The notes: generated by a model from the sequence alone, not told the origin. A DNA stretch of 64,000 bases from Guadua angustifolia (GCA_036346375.1 CM070508.1:25240852-25304851), one strand, 5' to 3'. Counted from the stretch's first letter, positions 22,650-33,532 are shown. Program-made: numbers and translations.

Positions 22650-24903
22650 TCACATTGCTGTTGTGATATTCATTAGCTTCTCCCAGATAACAGGAATGTC
22701 CTCATCTTTTCTATATACTGGTGGAGCTGAGTATACAAAATACCCATTAGGTCGCAAAAGACGATCTACCCCTTTCAGCAGTACTCCATCTGAAAAATTT
22801 ATCATAAGTTAAAATATGGATTGTGTATTTAGAATGTAAAATTCATAAAGAAAGGATCGTCATCAGAAGAAAAAGAAAACTTTTTGAAGAAGCAAAAGAA
22901 TCACTATAAAAAAGTACAGATTCGTAACTGAACTTTTTGAGCAATATCCCATCTGAAAAATAAATCATAGGTTAAAATTCATGAAGGAAGGATCATGAGA
23001 AGAAAAACAAAACTTTTTGAACAAGCAAGAGTCACTATGAAAAAGTACAGATTCGTAAGTTGAGAGTAAACTGATTTTTGAGTAAACTTGTTATAATCAA
23101 CCATTTATAACAACTACACAAAAAAACTGGTGTTGCCACATAAAAATGTGTTGTGCAACAAAAGATCTCATAAATAGTTGAAATGTGCTCAATAACATAG
23201 CATAAAAAGTATGTGAATCTTACCATTTTCCTGCCAGTCAGCACGACATCGGGGCAATGAACCATTTCAAATGAATTTCCACTCCAGGATAAGGTAACTG
23301 CTTTGTGGCCAACAACGAGATCACTGCACCAATCCCACGTTCTAAAGCAAACTGGATCTGGTTCTCATGGCCAACTTTTGGGGCAAATGTCATAGTATGA
23401 ATGTCTAGGGGAAGAAGATAAAGCAGAAAATCTGGCAACACCACATTCGGCATCCAAAACTTGAACCACTCCTGCCGAACGGAGATCACCAGTACTATTT
23501 GTTGTCATATTGCCTAGCCTGCATCTATCAATTTCATCAGGATTTCTTTTTACAAGATAAAAAAGAGCATACATTAAACTGCTATAATAAAATGGTGCTC
23601 CAACTTATGGTCCCTTCATTATACATACTCTTTATTGCTGATATCCTCTAGGGTTTATGACTTTATGCTGCCAATATGATGTTGATCAAATTTGAATATT
23701 TGATAATGTCAGCATCCACTGCTAGTTGTCACATCCAACTAATCATCTACAGGAGATTACAAGCAATCAAGCACCATTTTACACCACGTGCATTCTGGGC
23801 CGTGAGAAAGACAAAACATTCTACAGTGTAAATATGAAATTTTTTCAAATCTGAGTTTGGCAAGCAATTCAGTGTTACCTCTCTATGTACTCTGACGCAC
23901 CATGCTTGAAGGGCGTACCACCTCCAGGAAGCCACTAAGAGCATCTCCAGCAAAGCCCCTAAAACAGAGCCTCTATTTTGGATTTAGGGACTCTCCTTAT
24001 TTTTTAGGGTCTTGTTTTCAGAGCACAAGTCCAGCAACATCCCCTAAATCTCATCCTCTATTTTACTTTTTCTCCTATTTTGACATATCCGCGCTATGTA
24101 TAATCTTCATTTGACACCACTAAAATTCAATCAAAAATATTTGTAATACATAAAACATAAGCATATTAACATTTACAATTTAAAAATATGATATTTAAAA
24201 TTTAAATTTAAAATTTTCAAAACATGATAAATAGATAAATAGAAACTCCGAACAATGAATCAAACTACGAAGTGCTATGAATTGCCCACAAATGCTCAAT
24301 AAGATCGTCTCGAAGTCTCTCATGTATTTCCCTGTCTTTAATCTCCTGGTGTATCTTTAAGAACTCCCTATTTTAAGGTTTAGGGGCTGGTTTAGGGGCT
24401 CCCTGGGAATTGGGGCTGAGGAGGCAAATTTAGGGGCTTCTTAATTTTAGGGGCTGAATTAAGGGTCCTGCTAGATCTGTATTTTTTACTAAACTCCCTA
24501 TTTTAAGGTTTAGGGGTTCTGCTGGAGATGCCCTAAGGCCTGCCCTTCTCATGCACCCAATTCTGCCCTCCTTTGAGCTTAGCAAGACGCGAATGGTTGA
24601 CATTACTACGCCATACGTAGTCCCAACTTGTTGGCCATCTTATTGGTATCTTGTAGTCATTTGGTGGGGGCACCGAACGGTGAACAGAACAAGCATTTCT
24701 CTCATGGAGGGCAAATACTTTCAAGATCCTCATGCCTAGATCTAATTCAGATTCTTTAACCTGCTTATATAGGCCGCATCATGACAGGGGACGTACTCAT
24801 TGTATTTCAAAGGACACGCATCAACTCCACAATCTGGAACTGAGATTGGTGCTGTTCGATTCGATAAGAGAAACTCTGTTCGTAAACTTTGGAGCATCTG
24901 CAA
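22650..24903 (-). pseudogene. Plant PMT-type methyltransferase pseudogene (Methyltransf_29)
   Basis: Three exon remnants on the minus strand match the plant putative methyltransferase family (QUA2/TSD2-like, Golgi type II membrane enzymes thought to methylate pectin). Exon a (24903-24537, then 23935-23879 after a MITE) has 'YNEYVPCHDAA', 'PPPNDYKIPIRWPTSWDYVW' and 'GGGTPFKHGASEYIER'. Exon b (23518-23224) has the SAM motif as 'VLDAECGVARF' (family VLDVGCGVASF) and 'GHENQIQFALERGIGA'. Exon c (22789-22655) has 'VDRLLRPNGYFVYSAPP'. Introns keep GT/AG ends, so it is a non-processed pseudogene. It is broken by frameshifts (extra T near 23415; 4-base insertion near 23285; 1-base loss near 23255; one near 24830), a stop at the MITE site, and loss of both ends. 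Confidence 0.85.
23939..24533. mobile_element. Tourist-like (PIF/Harbinger) MITE, 595 bp, in a methyltransferase exon
   Basis: Terminal inverted repeats GAGCATCTCCAGCA / TGCTGGAGATGCCC are flanked by taa on both sides (23936-23938 and 24534-24536), the 3-bp TWA duplication of PIF/Harbinger elements. A 27-bp piece ('aactccctattttaagg...') is repeated at 24361 and 24490 inside it. No transposase. Confidence 0.85.
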
Positions 24904-25304
24904 CTGAAAATCAAACAGGTTTTACCATTTTGGCATGGAATATTCTACAATTCATATGGTACGTTAGGAGTCAAGGACGTGTCAAATAAGTGTACATTCC
25001 AGATGTCGGCATAATTTGCAGCACATGGAAACAGAGGTAAAAAAAAATCTGGAACTAAGGCCTACTGAAATGCATCAAGACCTAACCGATATAATTTGGT
25101 GAATTATGAACTAGAGAAGACTCTTAACACACGGGCCTGCACTCTGTTAAACTACTTCTGCATTGGAGGCACAAAACAATTCCCAATCAAGTTTATACTG
25201 ACCAGCCTCAAAATTTTAAGGGAAAAGCATAACAGCTTGTCAAGAAATACTTGTTATTTCCTAAATAAATTTCCATCAAACTATTACCTACAAATTAACA
25301 AAGC
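24904..25304. other. Intergenic, possible 5' intron of the pseudogene
   Basis: Lies upstream of the first recognisable pseudogene exon. It reads as non-coding AT-rich sequence; any first exon must be farther upstream or lost. Confidence 0.35.
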
Positions 25305-25792
25305 CTTCGCTAATCTGCCCCCTGTACCTTTTTTGTGTTGCAAATTTAACCCCTTCGTGCATGCATATGCAAATTTAGCTCTCTCCCCCACCGCTAAAAG
25401 CGTAGCAGGCGATACCTGTCGAGGTGAGCGGAAGGTCACCGGTGCCACGGCAGGGTGAGAGACCGTAGGAGCGGGTGCTAGAGCGCAGGAGGAAGCACTG
25501 CCATGCTGCAGTAGCACGGGAGGCACTGCTAAGCTGTGCCAAAATAGCAGATGGGGCTTGCGAACTGGCTACCGTGCTAGGGTGCACCCTCCTCCAACGC
25601 TACCGCAACACAACAGCGCCTCCTCCCACATTCCAGTGCCCGCTCCCACGGTCCCTTGCCCTGCCAGAGTGCTGATGACCTTCCGCGCTCCCTGAGTGCG
25701 GTCCGCTGTGGAGAAAGGGGCTAAATTTGCAAATGTATAGGCGGAGGCTATATTTGCATAAAAAACGTACAACAGACCAGATAAGCGAGATT
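25305..25792. mobile_element. Fold-back element with long inverted arms and GC-rich centre
   Basis: Left arm 'cgctaatctgccccctgtac' to 'atgcaaatttagctctctcc' is the inverted counterpart of the right arm (about 25705-25792), over about 80 bp. Complementarity continues inward: 'gcggaaggtcacc' (25429) pairs with 'gatgaccttccgcgc' (25674), and 'cacggcaggg' with 'ccctgccag'. Long arms suggest a Mutator-like MITE, but I could not define a 9-bp duplication, so class and exact ends are uncertain. Confidence 0.55.
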
Positions 25793-26299
25793 CCAAATTA
25801 ACATCTCGTGGCACACAACTGGAGCAATCCCAGAGTGCTAATTGCTCAATAAGAAACTTTGTACTAACAATTTAGGAGCATCTAAGACATGCTGCAATTA
25901 GAAACTTCAAAACCACCACACGAATTGGGAAGGAGAGCAAGAAAACACGAAGCACCCCATGCGCCACTATTTATAGGAATGCCCCAAGAACTGAGTTGAC
26001 AATGTGATCCAGGAGCAGATCGGCACAGACGCGCGCTCGGCCCTTCTAGAGGGTACGTAGAGAGGTACCTAGGAACTTGAGGAATAGGGCGATCGGGAGC
26101 CAGATGGGGGCAGTATGAGCACAGGGGAGAAGGAGGAGCGGAAGAGGGTGCTGGCGTAGGAGGCGGTGATGAGGGCAATGCCCGATAACATCAATTGCAC
26201 TGACCACGGCTCCAATGCCGACACCGGCGACCATCACCGCCCCACTTTGCTGCCCCCCTCTTTCTCTCTCGCACTAGAGATGGGTTATGAGTTTACTTC
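25793..26299. other. Intergenic; GC-rich patch of unknown origin
   Basis: On the minus strand bases 26060-26230 encode a short hydrophobic run ('LSGIALITASYASTLF') that might be a membrane-anchor exon, possibly the lost first exon of the methyltransferase pseudogene. No splice donor or start could be tied to it, so it is left uncalled. Confidence 0.3.
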
Positions 26300-26528
26300 T
26301 GTTGTAAAACGTAGTTGTTCACCCACGATCAATCAACAGTATATCGATGAAATCACAAGAACAAGAACCGGAGCACACACGAAGTAGGGGGGCAAAGTTC
26401 TCTCGCTTTATTAGATTGATCTCTTGTACAAGAGGGATGCCCAATATATAAAGAAACTGGCAAGAATTCACCCATACATAAGAGATAGATTGTAACCAAA
26501 GCGGTTATAGAAATCTTATCTCATAACA
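26300..26528 (-). repeat. 3' LTR of the deleted Copia
   Basis: 229 bp, plus-strand ends 'tgttgtaaaacg' and 'tctcataaca'. It pairs with the 237-bp copy at 27517-27753. Confidence 0.85.
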
Positions 26529-26794
26529 CTCCCCCTTGGGCGAACACTATGTAATGCATATGTCTTATTAAAAACTCCACTTAAAAACCCAATGAGAAAA
26601 AGGAGATAGAGAAAAGAGTATATTGCACTCGTACTTTATGGTGCACTAGTTGCCTCATTAAAAATCTTCATGTGAGAAAACGTCAGAAAAACTCACTAAG
26701 GGAAAAAGTGTACAACTTATAATCTTTTGGATTTATATTAGAATCTTCATAATCACAATAAGGGTTATGGTTCAAGGGTTTACTCTCCCTGAAC

Positions 26795-27000
26795 TTTACA
26801 TCTCTCTAAGTCTTCTCATTCTAATGCCTTTAACACATCTTTGAAATGTGAATTTAGGCAAGAATTTTGTGAATAAATTTGCAAGATTTTCACATGACTT
26901 AGTTTGCAAAATCTTTATCTCACCATTCTTATAGAGTTCGTGAGGATAAATAACTTAGGAGCAATATGCTTCGTGATATTGCTCTTTACATAACCGTGCG
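26795..27000 (-). pseudogene. Copia RNase H C-terminal remnant
   Basis: The minus strand reads 'KSCENLANLFTKFLPKFTF' and then 'IRMRRLREM' before a stop, the conserved end of Copia RNase H in grasses. It abuts GC-rich DNA at about 27000, where the rest of pol should be. Confidence 0.7.
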
Positions 27001-27250
27001 GCTGTTGCAGGCACGGGCTCAACCGCCACAGCCGGACGAAGGCCAAGGCATCACTGCTGCAGGCTGCGCGGCCGAGCGGATGACGTAGCAAGCGATGCGG
27101 CCGGGCGGGCTGTAGGCACGGGTGGAGCCAAGCCGGTGGGATGGGTGAGCGCGCTGCGAGCACGTAGACCGGTTAGCGTGATGGTCGTCGTGCAGCCGAA
27201 CGGCCGTGATGGCGAGCGCATTCTTGGGACGCGAGAGCAAGGAAACCAAA
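27001..27250 (-). other. GC-rich segment inside the deleted Copia
   Basis: About 250 bp of GC-rich DNA sits where pol has been deleted. It lies on the 5' side of the element and may be the original 5' leader/gag start or a captured host fragment. The short frames are not recognised. Bases 27251-27516 are AT-rich leader. Confidence 0.4.
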
Positions 27251-27516
27251 ACCTCATAGGGCCTCTATATTAGATAAGATGATCGATAAAAATTTCAATT
27301 ACAACACTAGTTAGATCTAACTAGAAAACTGTACTTAGTAAAACAATCTGCAAGATTTGTTTGTTTGTTTTTGTGCGATCAACTGGTGTAGATTGAACTT
27401 ACGTAGGGCTTAATGTAGATTGATCGTGTGTTGTAGAATGAAATTCGGTGCAGTGTCGATTATTGCAGGCAGACGATCACGATCGGTAGTCTTGGTAGAG
27501 CTTCATTCTGATAACG

Positions 27517-27753
27517 TATTGTAAAACGTAATTATTCACCCATGACCAATCAACAGCATACCGACGAAATCACAAGAACAAGAACCGGAGCACACACGAG
27601 GTAGGGGGCAAAGTTCTCTCATTTTATTAGATTGATCTCTTGTACAAGGGGATGCCAATATATAAAGGAATTGGCAAAAGATAAGTTCAGATTCACCCAC
27701 ACATAAAAGATAAATTGTAACCGAAACGGTTACGAAAATCTTATCCCATAACA
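27517..27753 (-). repeat. 5' LTR of the deleted Copia
   Basis: 237 bp, plus-strand ends 'tattgtaaaacg' and 'tcccataaca'. The first TG is mutated to TA on the plus strand, that is, CA to TA at the LTR end. Confidence 0.85.
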
Positions 27754-27783
27754 ACTTCTTCCCTTTTTTAATCCAGTTTTTTA

Positions 27784-27950
27784 AAGGGAGAATAGATCAT
27801 TTGCCCCATTTTAGTCAGTGTAATTGATCATTTGTCCTATTTATCTTACTGATATGTGGCTCTAGACCCGCATATCAGTGAGACATCATAGGACAAATGC
27901 TCAATAGCACAAGTAAAAAAAGGCAAATAGTGGATTGTTCCTTTTTTTTA
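27784..27950. mobile_element. Small fold-back MITE
   Basis: About 80 bp at 27784-27866 ('atttgccccattttagtcag', 'catttgtcctat') is the imperfect inverse of 27866-27950 ('cataggacaaatgctcaata', 'aaaggcaaatagtgg'). Termini and duplication are unclear, so the superfamily is not assigned. Confidence 0.5.
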
Positions 27951-28022
27951 ACCGGAGTACATTTTTCATCTCTTTTGTTACTCTTTTGAATGGGCAACTA
28001 GGGATTGTCGCATCTGAATGGG

Positions 28023-28361
28023 GGGAACGACTGCTGTGCAATCATGCTTCCCGTGCAATCACCGTGCAATCCAACTAAGAAAAGTTTCAAAAAATTCTAA
28101 AAAAAATCATGGATGTACATCTCATCTTACCCCATCTACATATAAAATTTCATGATCAAATTCGTCATATGCTAGAAGTTACAAAAAAGACAAATTTCAC
28201 TCCAAATTTGTCTTTTTTGTAACTTCTAGCATAGGACGAATTTGACCATGAAATTTTATATATAGATGGGGTAAGATGAGATGTACATCCATGATTTTTT
28301 TTAGAATTTTTTGAAACTTTTCTTAGTTGGATTGCACGGTAATTGCACAGCAGTCGTTCCC
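28023..28361. mobile_element. Mutator-like MITE forming a long hairpin
   Basis: Left arm (28023-28197) and right arm (28204-28361) are almost perfect inverse complements around a 6-nt loop. The left arm has one extra stretch of about 17 nt ('aatcatgcttcccgtgc'). The ends are GGGAACGACTGCTGTGCAAT and its inverse. A perfect 9-bp duplication, ctgaatggg, flanks it (28014-28022 and 28362-28370), diagnostic of Mutator-like elements. No coding capacity. Its RNA would be a long hairpin. Confidence 0.85.
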
Positions 28362-28370
28362 CTGAATGGG

Positions 28371-28669
28371 TGTCCGCTTGGATTTAGAACATTAGAGAAA
28401 GGATTATTCTGTTCTCTTTAGATTTTTTTTAAAAAAATGATATTCTAATTTAGTTTGGAAAGAACATCGTTTAAGATCCCGAGATAACCGGCTGAAGGTT
28501 CTAATGTAACAAATGCATCTTTCAAGAAATTCAAAGTTCCACATATGTTCTTGTTTTGTTGTCAAGAGCAGATGGGAAGCAATAAGAGATGTACAATGGT
28601 CAAATATATCAGGACTCGGAACATAACAAGAGCTACAAGAAACACAAGGCACTATGTACTCCCAGCATC
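28371..28669. other. Region downstream of COG5, nothing recognised
   Basis: AT-rich sequence between the MULE hairpin and the probable COG5 polyadenylation signal. Confidence 0.4.
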
Positions 28670-28675
28670 TTTATT
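28670..28675 (-). promoter_or_regulatory. Candidate COG5 polyadenylation signal
   Basis: 'AATAAA' on the minus strand (plus strand tttatt), about 130 nt past the COG5 stop codon. This is a plausible 3' UTR length; plant signals are loose, so the true site may differ. Confidence 0.4.
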
Positions 28676-28804
28676 TTCAAAAACAAATACAAATGCTATT
28701 TCATGTGTATGAACTATGCCGAAGCTCAAGCGGTGTCTCAAGGAATCAATGCCTACAGGATGACGGTACAAACATATGTGGTGCGCAGCTGAATTAAACA
28801 CAAG

Positions 28805-31800
28805 TTAGCTCGTGGCTTGGGGCAATGCAGATCCAATTTCAAGCATCAGAGGATACACTGGACTGAACTCCTTGTCTCCGCGAGACCTGACTACCATCTC
28901 GTAGTCGTCCAGGGTTGCCTTCACCCCCTTCCAGATCTGATCTTCACCCTGTGAATCGAGCCACAGGGAGTACTGCAGCGGCGTGAGCTTGTTGCGCTGT
29001 AAAGGTGACTGCAGTTCATCAGGCCCTCGAGAATATAGGTGGTGGAGGATCACGCTAGGGGGAAGGTCCTGAAGGAGTGGAGACTTATCAAGCTGAGACG
29101 TCTCCAGGAATAGGACAGGGCGGAATGCACGCAGCGCCCGGTATGGTGCACCCAGCTGCTCCACTGGAAACAGATTCTGTCCAACGGCAAGCTCCAGCTC
29201 AGCCATGTCCCTGGCCATTCTCAACTTACCTGCTTCAGAGAGTGGCCTAACAAGAGAAGCATGCCTTATGAAGAATATGAGGACCCTTGAGGCCATCCTT
29301 CTAACCATTACAGTGCATATGGTCTCTGAACGGGAGGCTGATGAAGGCAGAAGCTTCGATAAGAACTCACTACGGAAGTGGACAGCACATTTCTGAAGCT
29401 CCTCCATGTAAGCTGATGCATTGTTATCCATCGCTGCATCCATTCCATGAGCTCCGAAGTCCTGCTCATGCATTTGCAGGATGCATGACTCAAGTCGATC
29501 AAGCATCGCTTGGAAAAGAGAGGTCACTGAATCAAAAGCAACACCATAGATGACCCCAAGGGATGGGGAAAGGACTTCAGTAGCAACATTTGGGAGTGTT
29601 GATAAGATGCCTGAAATGCGCGTGTGAACCTCCTGGAGGTGTAGACACAGAGCAAAGTTTTTGAGTTGAGCTGGAGTCACTGTGCCAGTAACTTGACGGG
29701 CTTCAGGGCCAGTAGAGATCTACATTTGAAGCAAAATATACGTCAGCAAATGCACACAAAACAAAAGCAATGCCAAGAAAACAAAATATGTTAGATTGCA
29801 CTGCATAAATGTCTGTGCACGTACAAGGAACGGAATGGTCTATGGAGCAAAGTAATCATCAACAAGAAATGCATGTAAAGTGGTTAGTCAGTAAAACTAT
29901 CAACAAGACAAATGAAAAATAAGATTGTCATGTACCAGAACCAACAGATATTACAATTGTAATGGTATGGTTAGATCATGAAGACATTTTTACTTTCCTT
30001 GAAAGGCATGACGATCTTCTTTGGAGAAGACTGCAGATGAGCTCAAAAAATCGAATGCTGTCCTTGTCTCATGATCTCCTTGAGTTGCAAATGAAACCTA
30101 AGATTGCACAAGACTACAGGGATTCATGCAGCAGTGTGCTATGGGATGGCATTTTCTCATGATTTAGCTTGTTTACTGTATCACTTTAATTATATTTACT
30201 ACAACGTTCAATATGCAATTAGTCAGAACTCAGAACACAGATTTTAATTAATTAAACTAATATGAAAATACTCATTTTTTTAAAGCAACCAACTACTGCA
30301 ACAAGTTCGTTTCCACCAGGGATAACTAGATAAGACCTACAATAAGTTTTACTCAGTTGACCCCAACAACCACAAAGCTGACAAACTTGCATCACATTCT
30401 ATTGGTCTCAATGGATAAACTTGATTTTTCTGGTAGTGTGGGAGGGGACTTTGAAGAGCAGAAGAACACAAGCACCTCCAAAGTCATTGAACATGATGAA
30501 CAATGTATTATTACAGATTGGGAGGTGACTGATTAGGTTCCAACTCAATTGATAATAGTGAAGAATCATCCCATTAAAGATAAGGAGCTAGCAGATACAA
30601 TTATAATCATCCAACTAAAATAGGTTGCAACACCGATTTTTTACTTCCCAAACATGTGGGCACCATATGTATGGCAGCAGTTAATGGATCCATCCAGCTT
30701 TGCGCTATTTGAGTGAGCTCAAGCTTCTAGTAGCTTTAAAGCTGAAGCTCAACTGCCCAAGCCCTTCAAAATGTGACATGAGTAAAGCTTGAAGAAATTG
30801 TACTATATATTTTTTTTTAAAAAAAATCTAGAGTGCAATCAGTGAAACAGTTCCTGACAGGGGTAGACAAAACAAGAGCAAAATCAAGTACATACAAGTT
30901 TCAAATCACATCATCAGAAACTTGTAGCAATTGTAGCTTGCCATAAGGATTACATTTGTTAATAATTAATGAAGAAACTGATAAAGCATAAAAAATCCCT
31001 AGAGAAAAATATAAATATATAACTTGACTAGAAAATAGTAAGTGAATACCTGATATTCAGCTCTTTGTGCTAAAAGAAGCAAGATCTTTCCAATTTCACG
31101 TAAAACAAGAACAAGCAAATGCCCACGAGTTCTCACAACTTCGATTTCCTCTTGGATGCGAGAAATTAGCCTTGATATTTGGTCCTTTGAAGGTATGGCT
31201 CCACGGTTTGACATAGGAAATATGCTATTGATATAATCAGAGAGGCGGCTATGACAGAGAGCCAAAAAGGCGGTCTGGAATGTCTCAATGGCTGCAATCA
31301 TGTGATCTTTTCCTTCAGGAGTAAGACCTAGAAGGGTACCCTTTACATCGGTATCTCTTGAAATCCTGTCAAGAAGGTTCTCAATCATTGAAAATAGTCT
31401 TGGATATCCAAGAGTAAATATTTCCTTGACAAAGCTTGATGCCGTAAAGGCAGATTTCAGTTGACTTGCAAAAGCCTTAACAATTGCATCCCACACTCTC
31501 TCTGTTAACAGAGGCTCACCCTCCTACAACAGATTGTTTGTTAATACTACTGAAGCAAATAGATATCAAAATTATTTATATGGAAGAAAAGGATAAAAAA
31601 ATTCTGTCAATACCAGATTTTAAAAACAAGGTGAGCATACCAAATAGATCAAGATATTGTCACTGGTGTAAATAATTGGCAGGTAAATATAAGAACTAGA
31701 AGGAAAAGTTTAGAACCTAATCCCAAAAGAACATGGAACATCCCTACATCAACTTCAGACGAAAAACTAGTTATGGAAGCCAGAAAAGTCTATATGTGTT

Positions 31801-33333
31801 TACCAGTTTTGTCACCCAGTGTACATTACAACACTGAACACCCTGAAGATGTTTCATTTTACCATCTGACATCTTAAACCTGACCCAAGGCATGCAGTAG
31901 CTTAGCTCAACTGTCAAGAGTCAACTACTAGGTAATAGTAACATCATTAATATTGGCACATAAGTTTCCATAAACGTTTTGATATACCATATATCACCAC
32001 TGCGAAAAAAGCTAAATCAACATGGACATTGTAACTTCAACAATAACTAAACATACAACCTAAAACTGCAATGTGTTCATTATAGAAGATGTACTGATTC
32101 ATTTTGGATCTCTATGAATGCTTCTATATCTCAGAATTCACAAATGGACATCATACTATCAGCAATCTCATGTTATGTTTCAAGCTGCTCTAACTTTGAT
32201 AATATCTTAAGTTCTAATTTGTCATTTCCATTCATTTGTGATCCATGTCATTAGTTAAGTCTCACCTGCCAAACCTCCTCAAGGAACAGCATTTGCGTGA
32301 AGGGCACACGCTTCTTGGTGAGCACAGTCTGTAGCTGCCAAGCGGCGCTGACTGCCCGGTGCAGCTCCTCCATGCACTGCCTCATCCTTTCCCAGAGTGC
32401 CTCCGCTGCCTTCTTACTGCCGCCTATCTGAGGTGTACCACTCCTCTGCACCCCTCCAGGGCCACCTCCAGCACCTGCAGCCATTGATATTGCCTTCATG
32501 TCCAGCGCCACAGCCACGCACTTCGCTCCTGCTGACTTGTACTTCCCCACGAGCCCCTCAACTGCCGGCTTCAGTTCCCCAAGATTGTAGTACACCTGAA
32601 GCCCGCACCAGACGTCGTTCTGGTTGGAATTCGACAAACCACGGTCGATAATGGCACTAGCCTCTGATCGGAGATTGGATGCGGCGGCATCAACCTTGCG
32701 CATCTCCTCATCCACTGCATTGATGCCGGAGAGGTTCTTCTCCTCGTAGAGGAGGCGGATCTCGCGGAGTAGCTCTGCCTGGCGGGCGAGGTCCGGGGCA
32801 GGGGAGGAGGTGAGGAGGCGGGAAGAGAGGCGGACGAGGCGGTGGGAGTGGAGGAGGAGGTCGGCGGTGGCGAGGAGGCTGGAGAGGGAGGAGGAGGAGA
32901 GCGCGAGGTGGGAGCGCGGCGCGGAGAGGTGGGAGGAGAGGAGGGATAGGTGGGAGGAGAGGAGGCGGAGGTGGGAGGGGAGGGAGGAGAGGGAGGCGGA
33001 GGCGGAGCGGAGGGAGAGGAGGTGGGAGAGGAGGAGCGGGTGGCGGCGGAGCACCTCGGAGCGGAGGTGGCGGCGGATGAGGCGGATGGCGTCCTGGAGC
33101 TGCTCGGCTCGGGAGGCGGCGAGACCTGAGGAGAGCGCGGCGGAGGAGAAGTCCGAGGGGGAGAAGGACGGGGAGAGGAAGGCGGAGAGGACGGGGTCGG
33201 AGGCGAAGGCGTCGAGCGGGGAGGCGGGGTCAGGGGACGAGGTGGGGGATGGCGGCGAGGGGAAGGAGGCAGCTGCGAGGAGGTCCTTGGAGGTCGGCGA
33301 GAGGAGGAGGCGCGGTGTGGCTGGCGCGGCCAT
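28805..33333 (-). CDS. COG5: Conserved oligomeric Golgi complex subunit 5 (COG5), three exons
   Basis: COG5 is a subunit of the eight-protein COG tethering complex that captures vesicles recycling within the Golgi; it belongs to lobe B (COG5-8). CDS exons are 33333-32266, 31523-31050 and 29719-28805 (818 codons, stop TAA; Arabidopsis COG5 is of similar length). Introns of 742 and 1330 bp are GTGAG...GTAG and GTATT...GTAG, both phase 0. Residues 40-180 fit the COG5 N-terminal domain, helical and Ser/Leu-rich ('SSHLSLLSSHLS'). Exon 2 has 'AFTASSFVKEIFTLGYPRL'. Exon 3 has 'MASRVLIFFIRHASLVRPLS' and 'LAVGQNLFPVEQLGAPYRAL', near-identical to plant orthologues. All frames are open and both splice sites canonical, so the gene looks functional. 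The start is the first in-frame ATG after the short 5' UTR and gives MAAPATPRLLLSP. No TATA box is evident. Confidence 0.97.
29720..31049 (-). other. COG5 intron 2, with an unexplained opposite-strand ORF
   Basis: A 1330-bp intron. On the plus strand 29962-30162 is an open frame of 66 codons ('LDHEDIFTFLERHDDLLWRR') with balanced, coding-like composition that continues upstream without a stop for some codons. I do not recognise it; it may be a gene or transposon fragment. The rest (30163-31049) is AT-rich intron. Confidence 0.5.
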
Positions 33334-33532
33334 GGCGTTGGCCGTCGGCGGATCTGGGAAGTGTAGGCTTGGATGGAATGGGAGAGATCTGGGGAGCCCC
33401 TCGGTGGTGTTACTTCACAGTTTTGTCCCTCAAAACATCAAGTGAGGATTAATCTCGAAAAAATTAGAGTACTCTACAAGGATCGTTAAGGGTTTTTCAT
33501 TTTTTTTAAGTTAATTATTTTTGTGCGCTTTA
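33334..33532 (-). promoter_or_regulatory. COG5 5' UTR and proximal promoter
   Basis: About 200 bp between the COG5 ATG and the Tourist-like MITE. The first 90 bp are GC-rich, the rest AT-rich with a poly(A)-rich run on the minus strand. No clear TATA box is seen, consistent with a broadly expressed housekeeping gene, but the start site is not determinable. Confidence 0.4.

Larger units (their letters stand above)
26300..27753 (-). mobile_element. Internally deleted Copia retrotransposon, 1.45 kb
   Basis: Two direct repeats (26300-26528 and 27517-27753, about 90% alike by eye) are flanked by acttc on both sides (26295-26299 and 27754-27758), a perfect 5-bp duplication. On the minus strand the left LTR starts TGTTATGAGATAAGATT and is preceded by the purine tract 'caagggggag'. 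'ttatcagaatgaagc' next to the other LTR resembles the initiator-Met primer site TGGTATCAGAGC. So the element is in minus orientation. Only the last part of RNase H remains; most of gag-pol is gone. Confidence 0.85.

Noticed and set aside
32810..33445. 211-codon plus-strand ORF rich in Arg and Glu
   Set aside because: Exact antisense shadow of COG5 exon 1, caused by the purine-rich strand.
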